NCBI GenBank assembly: GCA_029975295.1
Contig: JARKPK010000013.1
Coordinates: 1 to 49,545, forward strand
DNA from: Thermoguttaceae bacterium
GTDB taxonomy: Bacteria; Planctomycetota; Planctomycetia; Pirellulales; Thermoguttaceae
DNA length: 49,545 nt
Reading direction: 5' to 3'
In this document: one piece after another, positions 8,373 through 17,031 of the stretch
Layout: each line of letters opens with the position of its first letter
Position numbering within the stretch: position 1 is the stretch's first letter
The notes under the pieces: model-generated
Seen by the model: the letters and a program-made list of their open reading frames with translations, nothing else
Told to the model about the DNA's origin: nothing
Database searches by the model: none
Position numbers and translations under genes: made by a program

Positions 8373-10580
8373 ATGCCCCAGAACGCTCAGCAAACCATCT
8401 GCCCGTTCTGCAGCCTCGGCTGCGGCCTGCTGATCGATGCGCGCGGCGCCGATGTCCAGGTGGCCGGCGATCCCGCGCACCCGATCAACCGCGGCGCGAT
8501 TTGCGCCCGAGGCGCGCTGCTGGCGCGTTCGCGCAATAGCCCGCTGCGGGCGACGTCGGTTCGGTATCGCCCTGCCGGGTCGTCTTCATGGCAGCCGCAA
8601 TCGTGGGATTGGGCCGTCGATCGCGTCGCGCGGTGGCTGAGCGAAAGCCAAGCGTTGCCCGACCATCGTCGGCCGATCGTTTTCGGCGGCGCCGCGCTCG
8701 ACTGCGAAGACATTCAGGCCCTGGCTCGGCTGGCGGCCCGCTTAAGTCTGCCGCATGGTCTGGGCGCGGCGAGCATCGCAGCCACCGCGGAGACGGTTCG
8801 GCAAACCTACGGCGTCGCCACGTTCGACTTTGCGCCCGACGATTTCCTGCGAAGCCGCACCATCGTCGTTTGGGGGGCGAATCCCGCCGAGAACCATCCC
8901 ATCGCCATGCGATGGCTGTTGGCGGCGCGCGAGCGGGGGACGCGGCTGGTGGTCGTCGACCCGCGGTTGACCCGGACTGCGGCCGCGGCCGATTTGCACG
9001 TGTCGCTCTGTCCGGGGACCGACTTGGCCCTGATCGAGGCCTTGCTCGCCGAGGCGATCGCCCGCGGCACGAGCGCTCGCGATTTCCCGGCAGCAAGACC
9101 CGACACCGCCCCAAAGCGCCCCGGCGACTGTTCCGCTGATGATGCCCGCGACCTCTGGCAACGCATCTCGGCGGTCATCGCTCGATCCCCGGCCACCGGC
9201 GGGCCTGCCCAATTCGCCCAGAACCATTGCGGCGTTTCCAAGGAACGATTCGCGGCCTTGTGCGAGGTGATCTGCACTGGTCCGGAACAACCGGTGGCTG
9301 TCGTCTTGGGCCAAGGGCTGGCCCAACAACGCTGGGGTCGATCAGCAACGAGGGCCTTGGCCGTGCTTCATGCCCTGGGCAGACATGCCGCAAAACCAGG
9401 CGGTGGATTGCACGTTCTCGGCAGCGATGCCAACGTGCGCGGGGCTTGGCAGCTCGTTGCCGGAACGACTGATTCCCGCCGCCCCGGGGCTTCCGACATC
9501 GCCGGCCGCGACGGGGCGATCTTCGTTGGCGAGAACCCGGCCGTTTGTACGGCGGCATCGCACCGCCTGTTCGAATCGTTCGATCGACTGCGTTGGTGCG
9601 TCGTGGCCGATCTTTGGGAAAGCGAAACGGCTGCGTTTTGGCGGCGGCCCGGCGTTGATCCCGCAACAATCGAGACCGAGGTGTTGCTGCTGCCGCTTCC
9701 ACACGCGCTCGAGTTGGCCGGCACGTCGATCAACGCCGCGGGAACAAGGCAACACCGGCGGGCGGTGTTCCCTCCGACCGGCGCCGCCAAGGCGGTGCGC
9801 GACTTCGCCGATCGCATTATCGCATCACTTCCTGCCAACAAGGGTGACGCCGCACGCACCGCAGACGATCAGCGTGCGACTGCTCCAACAACCATGCAGG
9901 CTGCCGATCCCCCTGATGCATCGAGTGCAAAAGACGACATTCCCCACACGCCCCCCGTCCCCAAGCCATCGCTTCGCATCTCGTTATGCTCGCCCGACGA
10001 AGGCGACGTTTGGCTGCCGCTTTGGTCAGCGTTGCCTGCCGAGCAACGGGCCGTTTACGGCCCACTGCCGGCAAAGGCCTCCGCCGACGGCCAACCGGCG
10101 GCGTCATCCCCAGACTCGCCGGCGAAAGCTGCGTTGCCCGACGTTCCGACCGATCGGCCCGCCGCCGCTGTTTTGGCCGGTGTTGTCCGTCTGGGCGAGC
10201 ATTCGCTGCACAGCGTCTTCACCCGGGCGATGCCGTGGCTGATCGAAATGGCGCCCGGCCCATTCGTCGAACTCAGCCCAGCCGTTGCCGCGAAGATCGG
10301 AGTTCGCCAAGGCGAAATGGTTCGAGTGTTCTCGTCCACCGCCTCCATCGATTTGCCGGCGATGGTCACCCGACGGGTTCCCGCGATCGAAACAGCCGAA
10401 GGCACCCGCGAGCAGATTGCGTTGGTCGGTCTTTTCGGCCATTGTGGTTTGGCCGCCGGCCCCACGGCCAGCTCGCTTGCCCCGCCGTCGGTCGGGCCGC
10501 ACCACTGCGATGTCCAAAAGGCCTTTGCCGCGTGGGTCTGCCGCAGCGACGCCCCGCGGCCGCCCAACCCATTGAGTTAA
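8373..10580 (+). CDS. Orphan molybdopterin oxidoreductase, FDH-N alpha-like, lacking catalytic Sec/Cys
   Basis: The start at 8373 (MPQNAQQTICPFC) places the iron-sulfur motif at the N-terminus as in the family: C10-x2-C13-x3-C17 and C44 should bind a 4Fe-4S cluster. Pterin-binding segments follow: VVWGANPAENHP near residue 166 and VVVDPRLTRTAAAADLH near 193. ETAAFWRRPGVDP and the C-terminal FGHCGLAAG match the FDH-N alpha pattern. By ungapped comparison with the remembered E. coli FdnG sequence, the Sec-His pair falls on Ser134-Ile135, so formate oxidation in the usual way seems unlikely. A Pro/Ala-rich insert (about 9840-9970) is unusual. No FdnH- or FdnI-like partner lies beside it. The family is confident; substrate and activity are unknown. 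Confidence 0.85.
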   Translation: MPQNAQQTICPFCSLGCGLLIDARGADVQVAGDPAHPINRGAICARGALLARSRNSPLRATSVRYRPAGSSSWQPQSWDWAVDRVARWLSESQALPDHRRPIVFGGAALDCEDIQALARLAARLSLPHGLGAASIAATAETVRQTYGVATFDFAPDDFLRSRTIVVWGANPAENHPIAMRWLLAARERGTRLVVVDPRLTRTAAAADLHVSLCPGTDLALIEALLAEAIARGTSARDFPAARPDTAPKRPGDCSADDARDLWQRISAVIARSPATGGPAQFAQNHCGVSKERFAALCEVICTGPEQPVAVVLGQGLAQQRWGRSATRALAVLHALGRHAAKPGGGLHVLGSDANVRGAWQLVAGTTDSRRPGASDIAGRDGAIFVGENPAVCTAASHRLFESFDRLRWCVVADLWESETAAFWRRPGVDPATIETEVLLLPLPHALELAGTSINAAGTRQHRRAVFPPTGAAKAVRDFADRIIASLPANKGDAARTADDQRATAPTTMQAADPPDASSAKDDIPHTPPVPKPSLRISLCSPDEGDVWLPLWSALPAEQRAVYGPLPAKASADGQPAASSPDSPAKAALPDVPTDRPAAAVLAGVVRLGEHSLHSVFTRAMPWLIEMAPGPFVELSPAVAAKIGVRQGEMVRVFSSTASIDLPAMVTRRVPAIETAEGTREQIALVGLFGHCGLAAGPTASSLAPPSVGPHHCDVQKAFAAWVCRSDAPRPPNPLS

Positions 10581-10838
10581 GCCGCGAGCGTTGGCCAACC
10601 TTCCGTTCAAGCGAGGCTGCTCCTCGGGCGCCGACTAGCTGTGGTATTCTATTGGGCCGGCGCGTCGCGCCGCCAAGGCGTTTTCTTCTGAGATTCGCAA
10701 CGGGGCAAGAGCAACGCTGAAGTTCGCAACAGCAATGCAACACAGCCGACCGGCGCAGGCCGATTTCGACCGCCAGAAGGAGATCGCGCATTCGCGTTGT
10801 TGGCTCAGTTCGATGGATTTTGCTCGTGGAGAGGCCGC
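10581..10838. other. Intergenic region with a 15-bp palindrome
   Basis: A perfect inverted repeat CGGCGCGTCGCGCCG lies at 10657-10671, about 170 bp before the dehydrogenase gene. It follows the oxidoreductase gene and could be part of a terminator or an operator; no T-run follows directly. Confidence 0.35.
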
Positions 10839-11792
10839 ATGAATATCGTGGTTATTGACGGTCACGCACTCAACCCCGGCGACTTGAGTTGGAAGCCGCT
10901 CGAAAAGCTCGGCGACTGCACCATCTATCCGCGGACGCCGCCCGAAGCGATCGTCGAACGATGCCGGTTGGCGGACGCCGTGGTGACGAACAAAGTTCCC
11001 TTCGACGCCGATTGTCTTGCGCAGCTTCCGCAGTTGCGCTATCTGGGCGTTACTGCCACCGGCTACAACATCGTCGATGTCGCTGCCGCTCGCGCGCGGG
11101 GCATCACCGTCACCAACGTGCCCGCGTACAGCACCGCCTCAGTAGCGCAGGCCGTGTTCGCCCATCTGTTCAACCTCACTTTGAACACCGAGCACCACGC
11201 GCAGACGGTCGAGTCCGGGCGTTGGTCGCAGTGTCCCGATTTTTGTTACTGGGACCGCCCGCTCGTCGAAGTGGCCGGCCTGACGATGGGGATCGTTGGC
11301 CTGGGGCGGATCGGCCGGGCGGTCGCTCGCGCGGCCGCGGCGTTCGAGATGAATGTTCTGGCCCACAACCGTTCGCCCGTGGCCGACCCGCCCGACGGAA
11401 CCCGAATGACGCCGCTCGATGAGTTGCTGGCGACTTCCGACGTGGTCACACTGCATTGCCCACTGACGCCGGAAACCCGCAACCTGATCGATGCCCGACG
11501 TTTGAAACTGATGAAACCCACAGCTTACCTCATCAACGTCAGCCGCGGTGGGTTGGTCGACGAGAATGCGTTGGCCGAAGCGCTTAACGCCGGTCATTTG
11601 GCCGGGGCCGGGTTCGATGTCCTGTCCGTCGAGCCGCCTCCGGCCGACCACCCGCTGCTTTCGGCCGCCCGCTGTCGCATCACCCCCCATATCGCCTGGT
11701 GCACCGTCGCCGCCCGGCAGCGCCTGCTCGACCAAGCGGTGGAGAACTTGCGGGCATTTCTCGCCGGCCGACCGATCAATGCGGTTTCGTAA
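10839..11792 (+). CDS. D-2-hydroxyacid dehydrogenase (glycerate dehydrogenase-like)
   Basis: NAD-dependent reduction of a 2-oxoacid to a D-2-hydroxyacid. The 317-residue protein has the Rossmann motif GLGRIG at 154-159 and the catalytic triad of the family: Arg236 in VSRGG, Glu265 in SVEPP and His284 in ITPHIAW. The stretch LINVSRGGLVDE is typical of HprA-like enzymes. I chose the ATG at 10839 over the open-frame start at 10797 because the protein-like sequence MNIVVIDG begins there and GAGAGG precedes it. The substrate (hydroxypyruvate, glyoxylate or other) cannot be read from sequence. The gene is separated from both neighbours by about 260 bp, so probably monocistronic. Confidence 0.93.
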   Translation: MNIVVIDGHALNPGDLSWKPLEKLGDCTIYPRTPPEAIVERCRLADAVVTNKVPFDADCLAQLPQLRYLGVTATGYNIVDVAAARARGITVTNVPAYSTASVAQAVFAHLFNLTLNTEHHAQTVESGRWSQCPDFCYWDRPLVEVAGLTMGIVGLGRIGRAVARAAAAFEMNVLAHNRSPVADPPDGTRMTPLDELLATSDVVTLHCPLTPETRNLIDARRLKLMKPTAYLINVSRGGLVDENALAEALNAGHLAGAGFDVLSVEPPPADHPLLSAARCRITPHIAWCTVAARQRLLDQAVENLRAFLAGRPINAVS

Positions 11793-12051
11793 CTCCGAAG
11801 GCGGCGCTCCGTTGTTCAAACCCAGCAGCGATCAGAATCGCTCAAAACCATTCAAGCGAGCCGCATACCGTTGCTTAGCGCCAGGGGCGGAAGTACGATA
11901 AGTGGCGATCGGAGGCGGCAAATTGCCGAGACCGATGACCAATCGCCTGGCTTCGCGTGCGATCCAGCCTTGAACGAATCGCCCGCCCCACAAGCCCGCC
12001 GGCGCGCATTCGCCCGCCCCCTTTCCGTCAATCTCAAAAGAGGAGTCGCTC
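11793..12051. promoter_or_regulatory. Leader of the sulfatase gene
   Basis: No gene is seen in this 259-bp gap. Just before the sulfatase ATG lies AAGAGGAG (ending about 7 bases upstream), one of the better Shine-Dalgarno sites in this window, which fixes the sulfatase start at 12052. Confidence 0.45.
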
Positions 12052-13476
12052 ATGTTCATTCGATTGTTCGTGGCTTCGGCATGTCTTGCGCTGGCAACCG
12101 TCGCCGCGACTGCCGCGGAGACAACAAAACCGGACAAGCCGAACATCATTTTCATCCTCGCCGACGACCTGGGCTACGGCGATCTGGGTTGCTACGGTCA
12201 GCAAGCGATTCGCACGCCCAACCTCGACCGTATGGCCGCCGAAGGGTTGCGATTCACGCAATGCTATGCGGGCAGCACTGTTTGCGCGCCCTCGCGGTGC
12301 GCATTGATGGTTGGGCAGCATACGGGCCACTGCATCGTCCGCGGCAACGATCGCGTGCCCTTGCGCCCCGAAGACGTGACAGTGGCCGAAGTCCTCAAGG
12401 GCGCCGGCTACACTACGGCACTGATCGGCAAATGGGGGCTGGGCGAGCCCGGAACAACCGGGCATCCCATTCGACAAGGGTTCGATTACTTCTTCGGCTA
12501 CACCGACCAACGCCACGCCCACAATTACTATCCCGAGTTCCTATGGCGGAATACAGATCGGGTGGCCCTGAAGAACGAAGTCGCCGCCGAATGGAAAGAC
12601 GACTTGGCCGGGGTCGCAGTGCGACGCGTCGAGTATTCGCACGACTTGTTCGTCGCCGACGCCTTGCGGTTCGTCGAAGAAAATCGCGACAAGCCGTTCT
12701 TCCTCTATTTCGCAATAACCATTCCCCATGCCAACAACGAAGCCGGCAAAGAAGGCATGGAAGTTCCCGACCTCGGAGAATATGCCGACAAAGACTGGCC
12801 CGCGCCCGAAAAAGGCAAAGCGGCCATGATCGCCCGGATGGACCGCGACATCGGCGTGCTGCTGGCGAAGCTCAAACAATTGGGCATCGACAATCGCACG
12901 GTGGTCTTCTTCACTAGCGACAACGGCCCGCACCGCGAAGGCGGGGTCGATCCCTCGTTCTTTCGTTCTTCCGGCGGCCTGAGAGGCATCAAGCGCGATC
13001 TGTACGAAGGCGGCATTCGCGTGCCGATGATCGTTCGCTGGCCCGAGAAGATCAAACCTGGCGTAAGCGATCAGGTCTGGGCGTTCTGGGACTTCCTGCC
13101 CACGGCCGCCGAGCTGGCCGGCGCGGCGGCCCCGGCCGCAATCGACGGCATCTCCGTTGTGCCCGCGCTGCTGGGTCAAGCTGATCAAAAACAGCACGAA
13201 TTCCTCTACTGGGAGTTTCACGAAGGCGCATCGAAACAAGCGGTGCGCATGGGCGATTGGAAAGGTGCGCGGCTCAGCCCGGAATCGCCGTTGGAGCTGT
13301 ACGATTTGAAGGTGGATCCGGCCGAGAAGAAAAACGTCGCTTCGGCCCATCCCGAGTTGGTCGCCAAGATCGAAGCGTATCTCAAGGCCGCGCGCACCGA
13401 ATCAGAACACTGGCCGCTGCGAACCAAACCGGCCACCCCCAAGAAGGACAAGGCGGCGAAGAACGCCGGTGCGTAG
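12052..13476 (+). CDS. Secreted sulfatase (arylsulfatase A family)
   Basis: Hydrolyses sulfate esters, in planctomycetes often on algal or host polysaccharides. A signal peptide covers residues 1-22. The metal-site pair is in ILADDLGYGD (D38, D39), and the sulfatase motif C78-A-P-S81-R82 carries the Cys that would be oxidised to formylglycine by a sulfatase-maturing enzyme encoded elsewhere. FTSDNGPH (about residue 285) supplies later metal ligands. The length of 474 is normal. The Lys/Ala-rich tail has no domain. It has no sugar-enzyme partner directly beside it, although two glycoside hydrolases lie in the same window. Family is sure; the sulfated substrate is not known. Confidence 0.95.
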   Translation: MFIRLFVASACLALATVAATAAETTKPDKPNIIFILADDLGYGDLGCYGQQAIRTPNLDRMAAEGLRFTQCYAGSTVCAPSRCALMVGQHTGHCIVRGNDRVPLRPEDVTVAEVLKGAGYTTALIGKWGLGEPGTTGHPIRQGFDYFFGYTDQRHAHNYYPEFLWRNTDRVALKNEVAAEWKDDLAGVAVRRVEYSHDLFVADALRFVEENRDKPFFLYFAITIPHANNEAGKEGMEVPDLGEYADKDWPAPEKGKAAMIARMDRDIGVLLAKLKQLGIDNRTVVFFTSDNGPHREGGVDPSFFRSSGGLRGIKRDLYEGGIRVPMIVRWPEKIKPGVSDQVWAFWDFLPTAAELAGAAAPAAIDGISVVPALLGQADQKQHEFLYWEFHEGASKQAVRMGDWKGARLSPESPLELYDLKVDPAEKKNVASAHPELVAKIEAYLKAARTESEHWPLRTKPATPKKDKAAKNAGA

Positions 13477-14249
13477 CGAAAACTTGGCCCGACGGCAGCC
13501 CCACCGGGGTACACCACCCCCACCGCCGGCATGCGCAAGGGATTTCGTCCGTAGAAATACGGCAACAAAAGGATTTGCCAGCGAAACCCGGGCGGGCGAC
13601 TGGTGTTTGTTTCTTTGACCCCGTAAAGGTCAGCGATCCCGATCTGCCCAGACCCGCTGCGTTTTTCTCCCCCGCCAGACGGAGCGGTTAGGAAAGATCG
13701 GGATCGTCTTTTCCTTCTTGCCAGAAAAGCCCGTCTTGCCTGGAATACAGGCTGCTCCGCAGTCGGCAGCGACGGCCCGCGAGCCTATCTTCAGCCCAAT
13801 TCTGGCTGCTCTGCCCATTCGGACCGCGCACGGCCGAAACGGGCATCTTCGAGCTTAGAACGTCTTCGTCGCAGACTGGCACCACCAAAAGTCGCCCCAG
13901 GCCCGCACCCTCTACCTGACCGATAAAGTTTGCGCAAAGCTCAAGATCGGAACTGGCCGGGTCGATACTGACTCCGAGGTTCCCTTGAAGCACCATGTCG
14001 TTCATCCAGCAAAGATGGGAGACGTGGCAAAAACGGGCCGCATACGGAAGCATTCGTTGACGGAGGCGAAGTCGCAATCGACGCCTGTTTCACGGTGAGA
14101 CGGCGTCTTGCTGCGTCTGGTTGCTACGGCAGGCAAACGCAATGGTTTTCGCAAGAACGCGAGCAAGCCGGGTGCGGACCGTCTGAGATGTCCCGCATGC
14201 ATTGAGTCTGAAAAATCGGCGTCCCCTTTTCGAACCCAACGACGAATCC
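13477..14249. other. 773-bp region without a clear gene; 12-bp inverted repeat inside
   Basis: No known gene is visible. CGATCCCGATCT (13634-13645) and its exact reverse complement AGATCGGGATCG (13695-13706) form a 12-bp inverted repeat around a 49-base loop that holds a smaller pairing (CCGCT 13654-13658 with AGCGG 13683-13687). A minus-strand frame of 129 codons (13688-14077) ends inside this structure. Its composition is more protein-like than most chance frames, but I recognise no family, so I do not call it a gene. The open frame of the next gene starts at a TTG at 14202. Confidence 0.45.
13634..13706. repeat. Perfect 12-bp inverted repeat, long hairpin
   Basis: The arms at 13634-13645 and 13695-13706 are exact reverse complements and enclose a 49-base loop with a short inner stem. 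It lies about 160 bp after the sulfatase stop and could act as a transcript-end structure for either strand, although no T-run follows on either side. Confidence 0.6.
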
Positions 14250-15242
14250 ATGGCTATCGCGGGTGGATCGATCAGCGCAGAACCCATCACTGCGGCCTCG
14301 GCAAGGCAGCCGAAGCTGATCTTGGCCGACTTGCCCGAAGCGCCATCCACGTCGCGGTCGCTGCCGATCCTCGCCCGGCTGCCTGACTGCGGCATGCGTC
14401 CACCGCTGCGCGCCGCGCAATCGGCGTCGTTCGAATCGGCCGTGCGGCGCTGGTTTGGCCAACGAACCGCGCTGGCCATTCTGGTCGGCAGCGGCCTGTT
14501 GATGGCGGCTTTGGCGATCGCTCCCTTCGTCGGTCAGTCTGAACGAGCAGAACCGCGCGCCCCGCAGCCCGTCTGGGAGCCGATCTCCGAACAGCAGACT
14601 CGCCATCCGCCCGTTGCCCCACCGTTCGAGACGAACGCAGCCATGCCTTCCGCAGCAGCAGCAGGGCCGGGTTCGCATTTGAATGCTCCAGGCGGCACAC
14701 GCCCGTCGGACTCTGGTCTGATTACGACGCCCCGATCGGCGCCTGCCGCTGCGTCCCGCGACAGTGCTTTACCGATCGTACCGGGCGGCGGACTAACCCG
14801 CCTACCGCCGATTGAAAGGTCGCAGCCGACTCCGAATCCGCCTGATGCGCGCCGACCGATCACTGTGGAACAGTTGTTCGCCGCCTCGGCCGTCTCCACT
14901 GCTGTAAACACCTCCTCGAAACAACGCAACGCAAACATCGCGACCGAAGCCGCCAACGGCCCAAACACCTTCTCCGGCGACGGTAATTTGTGGCCGAACG
15001 ATCGAGCCGCGTTTTCCCGCAAGCCGTCTGCCGCAACTCCAGGCGTTGGAGGCGGGCCCGCGCCCCCGCTGGTCGATCGCCGTTTGTCGCCGCCGCCGCT
15101 TGAATCGAACAGCCCGACGGAAGAACAGATGATCGCCAGCGCCGCCGAGGCCGCCGCGCCCGGCACCGCGCAACTCGAAGGAGTGATCGAAACTCCGTCG
15201 CTGAGGGCGAACTACGATCCATCGCATTCACAACGCTACTGA
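14250..15242 (+). CDS. Single-pass membrane protein, Pro/Ala-rich, in glycan locus
   Basis: A 330-residue protein with about 55 cytoplasmic residues, one membrane helix (TALAILVGSGLLMAALAIAPFVG, roughly residues 58-80) and a long low-complexity Pro/Ala/Ser-rich part that would lie outside the membrane. No domain is recognised. The first in-frame ATG is at 14250; a TTG at 14202 could add 16 residues. It is followed 86 bp later by the kinase-like gene, with an ExeA-type ATPase and a polysaccharide exporter further on, so I infer a structural or scaffold role in exopolysaccharide assembly, perhaps in place of a Wzc-type chain-length protein. It lacks a Wzz motif, so this is weak. Confidence 0.65.
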   Translation: MAIAGGSISAEPITAASARQPKLILADLPEAPSTSRSLPILARLPDCGMRPPLRAAQSASFESAVRRWFGQRTALAILVGSGLLMAALAIAPFVGQSERAEPRAPQPVWEPISEQQTRHPPVAPPFETNAAMPSAAAAGPGSHLNAPGGTRPSDSGLITTPRSAPAAASRDSALPIVPGGGLTRLPPIERSQPTPNPPDARRPITVEQLFAASAVSTAVNTSSKQRNANIATEAANGPNTFSGDGNLWPNDRAAFSRKPSAATPGVGGGPAPPLVDRRLSPPPLESNSPTEEQMIASAAEAAAPGTAQLEGVIETPSLRANYDPSHSQRY

Positions 15243-15328
15243 GTCAATAGATGCCTCGCTATGATTTCGCCGGACAATTCCAACGATCGTGTCGGCAACC
15301 CGTCTTACGAAGAACCACCGAGAACCCG

Positions 15329-16873
15329 ATGAGCCCGATCGACCAAGCATTCCTGAAGGCGTTTGCCAACGCGGGCCGTCCTTCGGTCGTTGCCGCTCCG
15401 GCCTCGCTGCCGGTGGGCGCGGCAGCGCCGGCCCGCACGCCGGAGCCGGCGCCCGCTCAAGCCCGGTTCCTCGATTCCGATCCCGTCGCCCGTCCTGCCG
15501 TCCGCGCCGTATCGAACACTCCAAACGTTTCGCCGCCTCGGATAACGCTCAGTGAAGCAATCGCTCTGCGAAAATCGCAGCGATCCGCAGTCGAGCCGCC
15601 GGTCGAGTTCGCGACGGCTGCATCTGCTGTGTCGGCAGTCGAAACACCTGCCACCGAAACCGCTTCTGAAATTGAAGGCTCTGACTCAGCAGAAATGCCC
15701 GTGGAAAGCCCACGGCCGACGACCATCGCCCGTGAAAGCGAAACAGGCGAACAGCGCCCCGCCTCGCAATGCCCCGACCGAACAGTGGCCGAAACGATCG
15801 CCGCCCGATTGGCCCAGTTGACTGCCCAATGGGATGCAACCGTGTCCCAAGGCCAAGCGCCCGTTGCAGAGCCGCTGCCGGCCGATACAACCTCCGGCCT
15901 GGCGTCTGGCGTGCCTGCGGATAAGAGCAGCATCGATTGCAACGACAACACTGTGGGCGCAACGGCTGAACACAGCCTATGGCATCCGGGCCTCAACCAA
16001 ACACTCCCCCCCCCTACGCCTCGCGTCGAGGACGATCCCTGCCGACGCGTCGCCTTTGCACGCGACGAAGAACCGAGGCAGACAAATCGGGCCGACTCGT
16101 CACCGGAGACCGAACCTTCTGCCGACACCCCTTCGTCCGTTGAACCGCAAGCACGTGCCGAGCCGCAATCGCCCGTCGAGCCGGAAATCGTCACGGTTGC
16201 GAACGAAGATGCAGCGGAAACGGCGCCGATCTTGCGGCTGTTGCGGCCGGCCATTCAGTTGGAACGATTTGCTTGGCCTTCGCTGGTTTCGCGATGGATG
16301 CGTGGTTGCGGTGAACAACTCGACGGCGTGGTCGATGCGTTGCTTCGGGCCGCCCGAACCGAACAGAGGATCATCGGGTTCACATCGTGCCGCCCAGGTG
16401 AGGGCGTCAGCTCTGTGGTGCTGGCCACGGCGCGGCGTCTGAGCCAGCGGCGATGCCGCTTCGCCGTGCTCGAAGGAAACTGGGACGCCCCGCAGTTCGC
16501 GCAACGCTTGGCCCTGCTCGGCAACGACGGCTGGGAAGCAGTGATTGAAGGCCGTCGCGACTTGCCCGATGTGATGGTGGGGGCCGACGAAGGACGCGCA
16601 GCCGTCGTGCCCGCAATGCGAGCCCCTGCCGGGAAAGCTGATCCGGCTCGGATCGCCGAAACCTATGACGTACTCCGGCAGAACTACGAAATCGTCTTGG
16701 TTGATCTGCCTCCGCGAGGCCAAGGCGTTCAGTGCCTCGGCCCGCTTTGCGACTCGGTGGTGCTGGTGCAGCATCCGCGGCAGACCCGCCTTGGCGAGCT
16801 GCAAAAATATGCCGATCAGTGGCCGCCTTTGGGCGTCGGCGTGTTGGGCGTGGTGCAAAACGGCCTGAACTGA
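15329..16873 (+). CDS. CpsD/BY-kinase-like protein with degenerate Walker A
   Basis: The first 350 residues are low-complexity, rich in Ala, Glu and Pro, and probably disordered. Residues 350-514 follow the bacterial tyrosine kinase / CpsD fold: IIGFTSCRPGEG, then a Walker A' position that reads LEGNWDAP instead of the usual DADLRRP, then a Walker-B-like IVLVDLPP. The P-loop reads G-E-G-V-S-S (residues 357-362), where active members have G-E-G-K-T/S, so the nucleotide-binding Lys is a Val. No Tyr-rich C-terminal tail is present. I infer a regulatory or structural relative of the kinases that control polysaccharide chain length. The ATG at 15329 is preferred because it starts a family-like helix (SPIDQAFLKAF). 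Confidence 0.75.
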   Translation: MSPIDQAFLKAFANAGRPSVVAAPASLPVGAAAPARTPEPAPAQARFLDSDPVARPAVRAVSNTPNVSPPRITLSEAIALRKSQRSAVEPPVEFATAASAVSAVETPATETASEIEGSDSAEMPVESPRPTTIARESETGEQRPASQCPDRTVAETIAARLAQLTAQWDATVSQGQAPVAEPLPADTTSGLASGVPADKSSIDCNDNTVGATAEHSLWHPGLNQTLPPPTPRVEDDPCRRVAFARDEEPRQTNRADSSPETEPSADTPSSVEPQARAEPQSPVEPEIVTVANEDAAETAPILRLLRPAIQLERFAWPSLVSRWMRGCGEQLDGVVDALLRAARTEQRIIGFTSCRPGEGVSSVVLATARRLSQRRCRFAVLEGNWDAPQFAQRLALLGNDGWEAVIEGRRDLPDVMVGADEGRAAVVPAMRAPAGKADPARIAETYDVLRQNYEIVLVDLPPRGQGVQCLGPLCDSVVLVQHPRQTRLGELQKYADQWPPLGVGVLGVVQNGLN

Positions 16874-17031
16874 TCACAGTGTTCCTAAGAGGAAACGCGG
16901 CCGCGAACGATCAGTAGCGGCCGATTGCGTGCTGAACGCGGTGGAACTCCGGTCGGTCCGCCGCGGTTTGGTCAAAATCGGGGCAAAGTGATCGAAAACA
17001 GTGAATAACGGTTGGAACGAGTACGTCCGCC

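Noticed and set aside
13688-14077. Minus-strand frame of 129 codons
   Set aside because: Composition is fairly protein-like, but no family, no ribosome-binding site and only moderate G/C at third positions; not called as a gene.
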